33,253 nt of DNA, taken from positions 1 to 33,253 of the IMG/VR virus record IMGVR_UViG_3300011253_000930; one strand, 5' to 3'. Below, one piece after another: positions 1 to 7,726 of this stretch. This stretch comes from a virus. Every line of letters begins with the position of its first letter. Positions within the stretch are counted from its first letter, which is position 1. The position numbers and the translations under genes are program-made. Under the pieces are notes generated by a model that saw only the letters and a program-made list of their open reading frames with translations, was not told the origin of the DNA and searched no databases.

Positions 1-140
1 CCGACAATCAGAAATGGCGGGTGCTGTTTTTCACATCGCCAGCCATTCCCGGCGTGGAATACAAAGAGACCCAAAGCGCCATCTTTGATTTGTACCAGAT
101 GGACGGCATTGTGTGCGACCGTGCGTTAGAGCGCACAGGC
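1..140. repeat. terminal redundancy, copy at the left end
   Basis: These 140 bases are identical to 33114-33253. The repeat lies inside the primase-helicase coding sequence, and joining the ends restores one uninterrupted reading frame. This is what an assembler produces when it closes a circular or circularly permuted molecule. A genuine T7-like terminal repeat would more usually lie outside genes. The implied unit length is 33,113 bp. Confidence 0.95.
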
Positions 141-2102
141 CAGCTGATCTTTCTGCCCAACGTCCCGCCCGAAAAGCGCGACAGCGACGGCAAGCCTCTT
201 TTCTACGCGCACCACCTCAACAAAGGCCGGACGCTCAAGATAGAGCCGGACAGCCGCATATATAAACGCCGCCAGACCGTCCGCGCTGCCGTCACAACCG
301 CAGCCGCAGAGATTGAAAAGCGCCACGCCAAGGCCGCAGCCAAGCGCGACTTGGGCGACGATGCCACCCCGGTTGAGATATTCAACGAGCGCCACGACCT
401 GGCGGCGCTGATGCTGAAATATGGCTATGAACAGCAGGGCCGATCCGACCATTGGAACAGCCCGAACCAAGCAAGTGGCAGCTATGCGGTGCGGGTCTTT
501 GAGAACCGCGCATGGGTCAGCCTGTCAGGATCAGACCTGGCCGCAGGCATCGGTGCGCAAAAGGAATATTGCTGCTATGGCGATGGCTTTGACCTGTTTG
601 TCCACTACGAGCATCAGGGCGATTACAAGGCCGCAGTGCGGGCCTATGGGCGCGAGGTTGACCCGCCAAAGGTCACTGACCCCAGCAAGCCCGACAGCGA
701 CAGCTTAGAGGGCGATTTTGGCGCACCAGAGACGCCAAGCGCCCCAGAGGCAGGCAACCCTACACCACCGCAGCAAGCGGCCCCCAGCGTGGACGAACAG
801 GACGCGGGAAACGCCAAGCTGAAAAAGTGGGTATTCCTGTCAGGTGACAATGAATTTTACCATCAGGCAACCGGGCAGGCGATGGGCGTTGCGGCCTTCA
901 ATCTGGCAATGGCCCCGCACGTTGGCTTTGTCAGCTTTGAGACCGCCAACGGAACAGTGGAGAAGAAATTCCCCGCATCCAAAACGCTGATCGAATACCT
1001 ATTCGGCACCGTTGCGCACAGCACGATGTATCGCCCCGATTGCGCGGGTGATCTGCACATCATGAGCGAGGGCATCCCCTTTATCAACAGCTACCGCGTC
1101 AAGTCGGTGCCAAGCGCTGACCCCGAATGGGAAGCCAAGGAAGCATGGCGCATCTGTCAACAGCACATCATGACCATCTTGGGCGATCATGGCCGCATCG
1201 TAATCCAGTGGATTGCGCACAACGTCCAGAACCCCGGCATGAAAATCCTTTGGGCACCCATCATCGTTGGCGTCCAGGGCGATGGCAAAACCACACTTGC
1301 AAAAATGCTGGCAGCGGTCATGGGCAAGGCAAACGTCGGGCCAGTATCCCCAGAAGCCATGTTTTCGGACTTCACGGGCTGGGCCGAGGGGTCTTGCGTC
1401 AAGGTGCTTGAGGAAATCCGCGTCCACGGCAACAGCCGTCACGATGCCATGAACAAGCTAAAGCCGCTCATCACCAACGAAACCGTTGAAATTGTCCGCA
1501 AGGGCAAGGACGGCAAGCAAGTGGTGAACGTCACCAACTACATGGCCCTGACGAACTATATGGACGCGCTGGCGCTGGACGATGGCGACAGGCGGTGGGG
1601 GGTATTCCGCACCAAGTTTGAGAGCCGAGAGGACATGCTTGCAGAGTTTGACGACGCCTATTGGGTGGCGCTGCACAGCGCGATTGACACGCAGCCGGAC
1701 GTGCTGCGGGGTTGGTTGCTGGACGTGGACTTGAGCGACTTTAACCGGGTCGCAGCGCCAGACATAAGCGAACACAAGAGCGCGATGATCCTATCTACCC
1801 GATCCCCCGATCAGGTGGATGTGGAGGAAGCCATCGACCTTGGATGGCATGGCGTTACCCAAACCGTGCTTGCCACAGATTGCCTGAATGAAGCCATCGC
1901 ATCGCTTGGCGGGCAGCGCTTGGCAACCAAGAGAGTGTCAAACGCGCTGCAAGCGGCGGGGTGGGTCAGCTACCCAAAACCCGTGAAATGGAAGGGCAGA
2001 AATCGGCGGATTTGCTTCAAGAAAAGCGCCCGTCTGGGCAACGCCACACCAGCCGAAATTCGGGCAATTCTGGACACATCGGAGGGCGAAAATGACCTCT
2101 GA
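3..2102 (+). CDS. primase-polymerase/helicase, C-terminal part (gene continues from 32723-33253)
   Basis: This is the larger part of a replication protein whose start is at 32723 across the contig junction; the joined protein is 830 aa. The N-terminal part is an archaeo-eukaryotic-type primase (see the 32723 entry). A Pro/Glu/Ser-rich linker follows at about residues 347-407, then a DUF5906-like SF3-type helicase. The Walker A motif GVQGDGKTT is at about residues 554-562 (1269-1295). A Walker B-like VLEEI lies near residue 600, the segment MALTNYMDAL follows, and an arginine-finger-like DRRWGVF is near residue 660. The C-terminal 90 residues look like a winged-helix DNA-binding domain. Such proteins prime and unwind phage DNA at the origin; no separate DNA polymerase is visible, so host polymerase is presumably used. 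The stop overlaps the next start at 2092. Coding begins in phase at base 3. Confidence 0.9.
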   Translation, partial: DNQKWRVLFFTSPAIPGVEYKETQSAIFDLYQMDGIVCDRALERTGQLIFLPNVPPEKRDSDGKPLFYAHHLNKGRTLKIEPDSRIYKRRQTVRAAVTTAAAEIEKRHAKAAAKRDLGDDATPVEIFNERHDLAALMLKYGYEQQGRSDHWNSPNQASGSYAVRVFENRAWVSLSGSDLAAGIGAQKEYCCYGDGFDLFVHYEHQGDYKAAVRAYGREVDPPKVTDPSKPDSDSLEGDFGAPETPSAPEAGNPTPPQQAAPSVDEQDAGNAKLKKWVFLSGDNEFYHQATGQAMGVAAFNLAMAPHVGFVSFETANGTVEKKFPASKTLIEYLFGTVAHSTMYRPDCAGDLHIMSEGIPFINSYRVKSVPSADPEWEAKEAWRICQQHIMTILGDHGRIVIQWIAHNVQNPGMKILWAPIIVGVQGDGKTTLAKMLAAVMGKANVGPVSPEAMFSDFTGWAEGSCVKVLEEIRVHGNSRHDAMNKLKPLITNETVEIVRKGKDGKQVVNVTNYMALTNYMDALALDDGDRRWGVFRTKFESREDMLAEFDDAYWVALHSAIDTQPDVLRGWLLDVDLSDFNRVAAPDISEHKSAMILSTRSPDQVDVEEAIDLGWHGVTQTVLATDCLNEAIASLGGQRLATKRVSNALQAAGWVSYPKPVKWKGRNRRICFKKSARLGNATPAEIRAILDTSEGENDL

Positions 2103-2391
2103 AAAAAAGGGCACAAGTGGAAGGGCACAAATGGATTTTGGAGGGCACAAGGCACAAATGGGGCACAAGTTGGAAAGCGCCATTTGTGCCCTTGTAACCT
2201 ACTGTTTTAACTACTGTATTCTTCTAAAGGGCACAAAGGGCACAAATAAAGAGGGGGGTTCAGTAGAATGTGAAAAAGGGGCTAAAAGGGCCCAAAAGGG
2301 GCAAAAACAGGTAAAATATAAAATATGTACGGGAACTGCGTTTGATTTGTGCCCTTTGACCTTCGACGGCATTTTGGGGGGCGGGGTATGA
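2092..2391 (+). CDS. hypothetical 99-aa protein encoded across the iteron-like repeats
   Basis: The start ATG overlaps the end of the helicase gene (stop at 2100-2102) and the stop forms an ATGA overlap with the next gene at 2388, which argues that the frame is translated. The protein is basic and compositionally odd: the N-terminal 30 residues are rich in Lys, Gly and Gln because the underlying DNA repeats GGGCACAA, and a short Cys-containing hydrophobic stretch follows. No domain is recognised. It may be a real coupled gene or a translated pass-through of a DNA element. Its base composition is clearly lower in GC at 2196-2260 and 2270-2345 than in the flanking genes. Confidence 0.45.
   Translation: MTSEKKGTSGRAQMDFGGHKAQMGHKLESAICALVTYCFNYCILLKGTKGTNKEGGSVECEKGAKRAQKGQKQVKYKICTGTAFDLCPLTFDGILGGGV
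2109..2354. repeat. iteron-like cluster of GGGCACAA repeats, candidate replication origin
   Basis: The octamer GGGCACAA occurs on the plus strand at 2109, 2123, 2143, 2161, 2229 and 2238, with a 7/8 copy at 2150. It occurs inverted (TTGTGCCC) at 2184-2191 and 2347-2354. The best extended unit is GGGCACAAATGG, perfect at 2123-2134 and inverted at 2180-2191, and 11/12 at 2109-2120 and 2150-2161. The copies at 2161 and 2184 form an inverted pair with a 15-base spacer. AT-rich tracts follow at 2196-2226 and 2312-2335. Direct repeats beside a replicative primase-helicase, with AT-rich DNA next to them, are typical of theta-type phage and plasmid origins. The origin role is inferred. Confidence 0.6.
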
Positions 2392-3005
2392 CGTACAACA
2401 GAGGCAAGCCGCTGCGCCGTGAAAAGACGCAAAAACCCGATGGCATTCTCAACCCAGATGCCACGGCGGCGGAAAGCGCCTGCCACTTCGCTTGCGCCCC
2501 TTTCGACAAGGCAACGAACGACGCAAACCGCAAGTGGGGCATCGACAGATTGCCGGGGCTGGTCAGCACAGAGACAGCGCGAAAGTATGGGCATTGCGTT
2601 GGCAAACTGAGCGAAGCCATCCAAGCCCGTGATGCGCCCCTAGTCGAGCAATGGGCGGGCGTCTGCATTCGCGGCATAGCCAAGCTGGAACAGGAAGCTG
2701 TTGAAGCAGGCCACAAGCCAGCCAGCGGGCTTTTCATCGAAGGCTATGCCGAAAAGACCGACGACCGCCCCGCGCTGCGTTTTGGCATCCTGATCGACGG
2801 GAACCAATGGCAAGCCGCCAAAGCGGCACGGCCCGACCTGACCTTTTTCAACATTCACGAGGCAGGGCTTGCCTTGCAGATGAAATTGGCAACGCCGCTG
2901 GTCTTGGAAGCCAAAAAGCATTTCCCCGGCGCAAACGTCACCCGCATCAAACCCGCTAACCCCGTAAATTGGGCCGCTGGGGGCGATGAAATCCCCCCGC
3001 TATAG
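2388..3005 (+). CDS. conserved early protein of unknown function, 205 aa
   Basis: I do not recognise this family. The start at 2388 is chosen because its ATG overlaps the upstream stop (ATGA) and a G-rich run precedes it; a GTG at 2349 would extend the protein by 13 residues. The sequence is soluble and mixed-charge with no membrane segment. It has a basic N-terminus (RGKPLRREKTQK), scattered cysteines in CHFACAPF, and an alpha/beta-like C-terminal half. It lies in the replication-proximal early operon between the helicase and several very small genes, so a role in replication, recombination or host takeover is possible but not shown. Confidence 0.75.
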   Translation: MTYNRGKPLRREKTQKPDGILNPDATAAESACHFACAPFDKATNDANRKWGIDRLPGLVSTETARKYGHCVGKLSEAIQARDAPLVEQWAGVCIRGIAKLEQEAVEAGHKPASGLFIEGYAEKTDDRPALRFGILIDGNQWQAAKAARPDLTFFNIHEAGLALQMKLATPLVLEAKKHFPGANVTRIKPANPVNWAAGGDEIPPL

Positions 3006-3017
3006 GAGACCCGCCAA

Positions 3018-3191
3018 ATGAAACAGATGCCAACACAGAGCTTTGAAATATCGGGCAACAGGGAAACGCAGATACGCGAATGCGTGAATAGACTGTTGTG
3101 CGGCTGGACCGAGGACCGCCTGCGCGAAAATGGATACGGAGAGGCAGCAATCAAAATTTCATTGGAACGCCTGGAGAAAATAAAAACATGA
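3018..3191 (+). CDS. small protein, 57 aa
   Basis: An ATG at 3018 is preceded by the ribosome-binding site AGGAG at 3004-3008, and the stop overlaps the next gene's start at 3188 (ATGA). The 57-aa product begins MKQMPTQSFE and ends LERLEKIKT. It looks helical, with a charged segment ETQIRECVNRLL followed by GWTEDRLRENGYGEAAI, a pattern compatible with a small helix-turn-helix or adaptor fold. Function is unknown. The good ribosome-binding site and the coupled overlap are the reasons to call it. Confidence 0.65.
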   Translation: MKQMPTQSFEISGNRETQIRECVNRLLCGWTEDRLRENGYGEAAIKISLERLEKIKT

Positions 3192-3532
3192 CAGCCCTAC
3201 CACCCCGCCAGCTTGTGCAAGCACAGCAGAACGCCGCCGCATACGAGGAAGCGCTTGCAAAGCAAATGCGCGATATTGACAAGCCCAAGCCCAAGCAGCC
3301 CAAGCCGCCCAAGCTGATCCACACGAAAATTGCAATCGCAAAGCTGCTGGCAGACGGCAGGGAGCGCACACATACGGATATTTGCAACGCCCTAGGCATC
3401 AAGCCGGGAGACCAAGCCAAATCCGTGCAAGTCACCGGGGCGCTGCGGTCAATGCTCTACAGCAAACTGGTCCGTACTGAATACGTCTCTGAAATCGGGT
3501 CGGGGTCAAAAATCTGGGTGAGCAATGTCTGA
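3188..3532 (+). CDS. winged-helix-like early protein, 114 aa
   Basis: The start at 3188 is chosen because it overlaps the upstream stop; an in-frame upstream start at 3098 would overlap the 57-aa gene completely. Residues 1-50 are a helical, Lys/Pro-rich arm with a repeated KPKQPKPP pattern. Residues 53-114 look like a winged helix: helix (AIAKLLADG), turn, recognition-like helix (THTDICNALGI), helix (TGALRSMLYSKL), then a beta-hairpin wing (YVSEIGSGSKIWV). This suggests a DNA-binding accessory or transcription regulator. It overlaps the following coiled-coil gene by 8 bases. The fold is inferred from pattern only. Confidence 0.7.
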   Translation: MTALPPRQLVQAQQNAAAYEEALAKQMRDIDKPKPKQPKPPKLIHTKIAIAKLLADGRERTHTDICNALGIKPGDQAKSVQVTGALRSMLYSKLVRTEYVSEIGSGSKIWVSNV

Positions 3533-3728
3533 TGCGGCACGGATCATGGACCTTGAGCAGATGAACGCCGTGCAGGCCGACCTGATCAAGCGGCTTTGGG
3601 TGCAAAATGAGCAGATGCAAAAGCGGATCGACAAGCTGCAACCCATCGCGGATTGGCGGCAAGCCCGCATTGACGAACTTGAGGCAGAGCGAACGCCAGA
3701 GGCGAACGCAGAAAGGCACTTCAAATGA
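3525..3728 (+). CDS. short coiled-coil protein, 67 aa
   Basis: The product begins MSDAARIMDLEQMNAV and has heptad-like spacing of hydrophobic residues from about residue 9 to 57 (LEQMNAVQADLIKRLW, then QMQKRIDKLQPI), so it is probably one long helix or coiled coil. The start overlaps the previous gene and the stop overlaps the next (ATGA at 3725). No catalytic motif is present. It may be a partner or multimerisation module for a neighbouring DNA-binding protein. Confidence 0.65.
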   Translation: MSDAARIMDLEQMNAVQADLIKRLWVQNEQMQKRIDKLQPIADWRQARIDELEAERTPEANAERHFK

Positions 3729-4243
3729 GCAGCAAAGCAGCGCGAAAGCGCAACAAAAAGCGCTTCAAGATGCCAAAAAACGTCCACGTTCAGCCCGTGG
3801 GGGAAGTTACATTGCGAACTGCCCCCACAACGCGGCCCACATGGGAACGCCTGCAACACGGCTGTTGGGCAGAGCCAAGCGGCATGGGCAAAGACATGCA
3901 GCCGATTGTGGACCTAGCAAGCGACATGATTGGGGAACTCTACCAAGGCAGGCAGATCACAACAGCGCAGGAGCAAGCCGCCAGGACGTTCCAAGAGGTG
4001 CGGGCGGCATGGGTGGCCGAACTGGACCTTGCGGGGTTTAAATCCTGTCTGGCGGGCGGCGTTGGTGGATATGATGGAGGTGACGGCAATCCAGAGGCCA
4101 AGGCAGCATATCAGGCGATTGAAAGGCGGATCGGCATGGTCAAGACCGCCATCCTTGAAATCGAGTGCGCAAAGCTGGCAGGCGCAAAGCCGAATTGCCT
4201 CATAGCATTGCGGCGGGCGCTGGACGTCATGGGGGGGTATTGA
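3725..4243 (+). CDS. hypothetical protein, candidate late-gene regulator, 172 aa
   Basis: This is the last gene before the late operon. The first 20 residues are strongly basic (SSKAARKRNKKRFK), consistent with nucleic-acid contact. The remainder is mostly helical, with a Gly-rich loop GGVGGYDGGDGN at about residues 121-132, followed by helices ending RRALDVMGGY. Its position immediately upstream of a repeat-bearing leader and the terminase genes is where phages often place late regulators or antiterminators (Q, RinA or ArpU-like). I see no family signature that proves this. It ends 152 bases before the terminase small-subunit start. Confidence 0.7.
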   Translation: MSSKAARKRNKKRFKMPKNVHVQPVGEVTLRTAPTTRPTWERLQHGCWAEPSGMGKDMQPIVDLASDMIGELYQGRQITTAQEQAARTFQEVRAAWVAELDLAGFKSCLAGGVGGYDGGDGNPEAKAAYQAIERRIGMVKTAILEIECAKLAGAKPNCLIALRRALDVMGGY

Positions 4244-4274
4244 CGCGGGGGGCGAATTGGTCTATTCTGCCAAC

Positions 4275-4335
4275 AAGTTTCGCGTGTCTAGTCGAAACTT
4301 ATAAGTGCGCCTAGTCGAAAGACAGGGCGCATTTT
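4275..4335. promoter_or_regulatory. late-operon leader: inverted repeat, direct repeats and hairpin
   Basis: The gap 4244-4395 holds several signals. There is a perfect inverted repeat AAGTTTCG/CGAAACTT (4275-4282 and 4293-4300). The direct repeat CTAGTCGAAA occurs at 4288-4297 and 4311-4320, 23 bases apart. The 10-base palindrome ACTTATAAGT is at 4297-4306, and a hairpin TGCGCC/GGCGCA (4306-4311 and 4326-4331) is followed by TTTT. TTATAA at 4299-4304 could be a -10 box. This fits a late promoter with activator sites followed by a weak terminator or attenuator. The exact roles are inferred. Confidence 0.5.
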
Positions 4336-4395
4336 GCGTTTCAGGACATACCAAAGGGCCAGCACCCCGAAAGGGACTGAGCAAAGGTAGAAAAT

Positions 4396-4692
4396 ATGGG
4401 CGAAACCCCTAAAATAGGCAAGGCTGCGGGAAATCGCGGCAAGGGCCGCAAAAAAGGTTCACTCAACAAAACGACCAAAATGGCGAAGGATGCCATCGCA
4501 ACCGCAGCCGAAAGGCTTGGCGGCGTGGATCGTTTGGTGGAGTGGGTGCAAGAGGAACCAGACAACGAAAAAGCGTTTTGGGTTTCGATATATCCAAAGC
4601 TGCTGCCGCTGCAAGTCAACGGCCCCGGCGCTGATGGCGAACACATCCACAAGATTGTGTCAGAGGTCGTTTATCCCAAGGACGCTAAGTGA
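4396..4692 (+). CDS. putative terminase small subunit (TerS-like), 98 aa
   Basis: The N-terminus has the basic GRKKGSLNKTTK motif followed by a helix (AKDAIATAAERLGGVDRLVEWV) and a terminal LLPLQVNG segment. This pattern recurs in small proteins directly upstream of phage large terminases, where they are taken to be the DNA-recognition subunit. Its stop overlaps the TerL start (GTGA). An AAAGG-type ribosome-binding site lies upstream. At 98 aa it is short for a TerS, so the assignment rests mainly on the motif and position. Confidence 0.65.
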   Translation: MGETPKIGKAAGNRGKGRKKGSLNKTTKMAKDAIATAAERLGGVDRLVEWVQEEPDNEKAFWVSIYPKLLPLQVNGPGADGEHIHKIVSEVVYPKDAK

Positions 4693-5978
4693 GCGTCTTA
4701 GGCGTCAAGGTCGCGGGCTGCTTTAGCCCGCTGCTACAGGCATCACGGTACAAAGGGGCGCACGGCGGGCGCGGCAGTGGCAAAAGCCAGTTCTTCGCTG
4801 ACGAAGTGGTCAAGGCGCACTTGGCAAACCCCGGCAGGCGCACAGTCTGTATCCGCGAAGTGCAGAAGTCACTCAAGCAATCGGCAAAGCGACTGATTGA
4901 AGATAAAATCGAGCAATACGACCTGGCGTCACAGGGTTTCAGATCAACCAACGAGTTTATCGAAACACCCGGCGGCGGCACAATCATTTTCCAGGGCATG
5001 CAGGACCACACAGCAGAAAGTGTGAAGTCTCTGGAAGGCTTTGACTGTGCATGGGTTGAGGAAGCGCAGACGCTTTCGGAACTATCGCTGCAACTGTTGC
5101 GCCCGACGATCAGAAAGCCAGGGTCAGAACTGTGGTTCAGTTGGAACCCACGCAGGGCCGATGACCCCGTTGATAAGCTGTTGCGCGGGCCAAGCCCGCC
5201 GACAGATGCAACGGTTGTCAAAGCCAACTGGAACGACAACCCTTGGTTCCCGCATGTGCTGGAAAACGAGCGCAAGGACGACCAGAAGAACAACCCAGAC
5301 CAATACGGGCATATCTGGGAAGGCGACTATATCCGCGTCATCAAGGGCGCATACTATGCCAGCGCATTGGAACAGGCGCAGCGCGAAAGCCGGATTACAG
5401 TTGTGCCAGTTGACCCTATCCAGAGGCAGTACGCCTATTGGGACATTGGCGGCACCAGCAACACCGCAGACGCCACGGCCATTTGGGTTGTGCAGTTCGT
5501 CGGTGAGCAGATCAAGGTCATCAACTATTACGAGGCGGTCGGGCAGGAGTTTGGCGACCACATCGGTTGGTTGCACAAGAACGACCACAGCGATGCCGTG
5601 ATGATGTTGCCCCACGACGGGCGCAGGCATGACATTGTGCATAGATCAACGCCACGGGGCGCATTAGAGGCCGCAGGGTTCAAGGTCGTAGTCATGGACA
5701 ACATCGGCACCGGAGCCGCAATGAAGCGCGTAGAGGCGGGCCGCAGGGTTTTCCCCCGCGTGATGTTTGACGAAGAAAAGACCAAGACCGGGCGCGATGC
5801 CTTGGGCTGGTATCACGCAAAGATTGACAGCCAGCGGAATGCAAACCTTGGGCCGGATCACGATTGGAGCAGCCACGCAGCGGACGCCTTTGGCGGCATG
5901 TGCGTTGATGTTATTGAGCGCCCGAAGAACAAGGCTTGGAAAGCACCGCCGCGCCGGAACATGCAGGGGATTGCCTGA
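4689..5978 (+). CDS. terL: terminase large subunit
   Basis: This is the packaging motor ATPase and headful nuclease. It shows Walker A GGRGSGKS at residues 26-33, Walker B FDCAWVEEAQ at 119-128, and a coupling segment ending in FSWNPRRADDP at 151-161. The RNase H-like nuclease domain has acidic residues at D253 (YWDIGGTSNTAD), D311 (LPHDG) and D400 (SHAADAFGG). The length, 429 aa, matches PBSX-type TerL proteins. The start is GTG, overlapping the TerS stop. A headful (pac) enzyme fits the circular permutation implied by the contig ends. The gene is followed by an HNH endonuclease instead of portal. Confidence 0.95.
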   Translation: MSVLGVKVAGCFSPLLQASRYKGAHGGRGSGKSQFFADEVVKAHLANPGRRTVCIREVQKSLKQSAKRLIEDKIEQYDLASQGFRSTNEFIETPGGGTIIFQGMQDHTAESVKSLEGFDCAWVEEAQTLSELSLQLLRPTIRKPGSELWFSWNPRRADDPVDKLLRGPSPPTDATVVKANWNDNPWFPHVLENERKDDQKNNPDQYGHIWEGDYIRVIKGAYYASALEQAQRESRITVVPVDPIQRQYAYWDIGGTSNTADATAIWVVQFVGEQIKVINYYEAVGQEFGDHIGWLHKNDHSDAVMMLPHDGRRHDIVHRSTPRGALEAAGFKVVVMDNIGTGAAMKRVEAGRRVFPRVMFDEEKTKTGRDALGWYHAKIDSQRNANLGPDHDWSSHAADAFGGMCVDVIERPKNKAWKAPPRRNMQGIA

Positions 5979-6025
5979 TGGCTCTTAAAGCCCTTTAGTT
6001 AAATTAGTTTTGGTGGCATAAAGGA

Positions 6026-6056
6026 AAGACCGGCGATGCGCTAACATCCCGGCCTT
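6026..6056 (+). other. stem-loop between terL and the HNH gene
   Basis: In the 108-base gap after terL, 6026-6038 can pair with 6045-6056 around a CGCTAA loop (AAGACCGGCGATG against CATCCCGGCCTT) with one mismatch and one bulge. No T-run follows, so it is not a clear terminator. It could stabilise the mRNA, be part of a homing cassette, or attenuate the HNH gene. Confidence 0.45.
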
Positions 6057-6086
6057 GTGATCGGCTAATCGTGAAAGGATTCGCCA

Positions 6087-6644
6087 ATGTATGAACAAAT
6101 ACACTCGCCTGAAATTTTCCGCAAGTTGCTCAGATACGAACCCCAAACAGGGAAGCTGTTTTGGAGGGTGCGAGGCCCTGAGTTGTTCGTGGATGGATGG
6201 AAAACCGCACAAGGTACAGCAAATAATTGGAACGCTAGATGGGCTGGCAAAGAGGCGTTCACATCGGTTGATACCAACGGGTACCGACAAGGCAACATAT
6301 TGAACAAGGTGCATCGAGGCCACAGAGTTGCGTGGATGATTCACAGCGGAAAATTGATTGACGGGCAAATAGATCACATCAACGGTGATCGGTGCGACAA
6401 TCGCCTGCTGAATTTGCGTGTTGTGTCGCCGCAGGTAAACGCGATGAACAGGTCTAACAGGTCGGACAACACGAGCGGTTGTCTTGGCGTTTGTTGGCAC
6501 CCGTCCACTCAGAAATGGCGCGCCCGCATCAAAGTGATGGGCAAGCAAAAGAGCCTTGGCTTGTTTGCAGAAAAAATTGACGCAATTTGCGCCCGTAAGG
6601 ATGCGGAGAAAAAATATGGCTTTCATAGAAATCACGGTCGGTGA
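6087..6644 (+). CDS. HNH homing endonuclease with AP2-like domain
   Basis: This is a free-standing HNH endonuclease of 185 aa. The HNH core includes HR at residues 79-80, DHINGDRCDNR at 96-106 and the downstream Asn in the VNAMNRSN region. The C-terminal part (about 129-172, NTSGCLGVCWHP then KWRARI and LGLF) matches the AP2-type DNA-binding domain often fused to HNH_3 nucleases. Such enzymes spread by cutting alleles that lack them and rarely serve the phage life cycle. It has its own ribosome-binding site (GAAAGGA) and sits exactly between two late genes, terL and the adaptor gene, so it looks like an insertion. Confidence 0.9.
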   Translation: MYEQIHSPEIFRKLLRYEPQTGKLFWRVRGPELFVDGWKTAQGTANNWNARWAGKEAFTSVDTNGYRQGNILNKVHRGHRVAWMIHSGKLIDGQIDHINGDRCDNRLLNLRVVSPQVNAMNRSNRSDNTSGCLGVCWHPSTQKWRARIKVMGKQKSLGLFAEKIDAICARKDAEKKYGFHRNHGR

Positions 6645-6647
6645 AGT

Positions 6648-7253
6648 ATGAGTTTGTCTACATACGCACAGTTGCAGGCATCAATCGCCAGTTGGCTTGA
6701 TCACGACGCACTTGACGCGGTTATTCCCGATTTTATCACAATGGCGGAAAGCAACTTCGCCCGCGACATACGCCACCGCAGCATGGTCACAACAACGGAC
6801 CTGACCATCAGCACCCGCTACACCGACCTGCCTGCCGACCACTTGCAGACGATCCGGCTGGACTGCAACGGCAAGCGCATGCTGGCGCGATCCACCGACG
6901 ACCTGACAGAAAAGCGATACACGGGCAGCGCGGCGGGCGAGCCTTGCCTGTTCGCGCCGTTTGGCGATGCAATCGAAGTCTATCCAACGCCGGACAGCAG
7001 CTATACGGGCGTCCTGCATTACTATGCCAAGCTGCCCGCGCTGGCAGACGACAACACGTCAAATTGGCTGCTTGCTGCGGCCCCTGACGTTTATTTGTAC
7101 GGGTCGCTGATCCACGCTGCGCCTTTCTTAGCAGAGGATGCGCGGTTGAACACCTGGGCGGGCATGTATGCCGCCGCCGTGAAAAACATGAATGACCGTG
7201 AGCGCTCAAGCGGCTGGCCTAGCGCCATGAGCATTCCGGCAAGGGGCGCATAA
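6648..7253 (+). CDS. head-tail adaptor, P22 gp4-like
   Basis: The 201-aa protein has the arrangement of phage adaptor proteins of the P22 gp4 type. A helical N-terminus (TYAQLQASIASWLDH, then FITMAESNFARDIRHR) is followed by beta-rich segments (DLPADHLQTIRLDCNG) and a conserved EVYPTP-YTGVLHYYAKLP stretch. Helices containing NWLLAAAPDVYLYGSLIHAA come next. It should form a dodecameric ring under the portal and bind the tail tube. The stop overlaps the following start (TAATG). Confidence 0.75.
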   Translation: MSLSTYAQLQASIASWLDHDALDAVIPDFITMAESNFARDIRHRSMVTTTDLTISTRYTDLPADHLQTIRLDCNGKRMLARSTDDLTEKRYTGSAAGEPCLFAPFGDAIEVYPTPDSSYTGVLHYYAKLPALADDNTSNWLLAAAPDVYLYGSLIHAAPFLAEDARLNTWAGMYAAAVKNMNDRERSSGWPSAMSIPARGA

Positions 7254-7726
7254 TGGCTGATGTAGTAACAACAAAATTGAGCCTGACAAAGCCGGAGGAC
7301 GGCGCGTCAAATGACACTTGGGGCGCAAAGCTGAATGCGAACTTTGACATTTTGGACAATGCAGCCACGCTTGGCGGCACCCAAACGCTGACCAACAAAA
7401 CCCTTTCGGCCCCTACAGTGACGGGGGCAATCATCGAAACCGTCTATGCAGTCACGGGCACCACCCCCGCACTTGAGCCTGCAAACGGCAGCATTCAGAC
7501 GTGGACGCTGACGGCCAACTCGACACCCACAGACAGCATCGCGGCGGGCGAGAGTATCACGCTGATGATCGACGATGGCACTGCATACACGATCACATGG
7601 CCTACAATTACGTGGGTCAATAACGCGGGTGCAGCACCAACGCTGGCAACTACCGGATACACAGTGATTGCGCTGTGGAAGGTCTCAACCACGCTCTACG
7701 GTGCGCTTGTAGGAGATGGTTTCTAA
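7253..7726 (+). CDS. tail fibre/tail-surface protein with TLTNKT repeat-type segment
   Basis: The 157-aa product begins with a short conserved block (KLSLTKPEDGASNDTWGAKL, then NFDILDN) and has the GGTQTLTNKTLSAPTVTG segment common in tail-fibre and tail-associated proteins. The remainder is Thr-rich and beta-stranded (AAGESITLMIDDGTAYTITW). It is probably a structural tail-surface protein or fibre connector. The stop and the next start overlap (TAATG). Confidence 0.65.
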   Translation: MADVVTTKLSLTKPEDGASNDTWGAKLNANFDILDNAATLGGTQTLTNKTLSAPTVTGAIIETVYAVTGTTPALEPANGSIQTWTLTANSTPTDSIAAGESITLMIDDGTAYTITWPTITWVNNAGAAPTLATTGYTVIALWKVSTTLYGALVGDGF

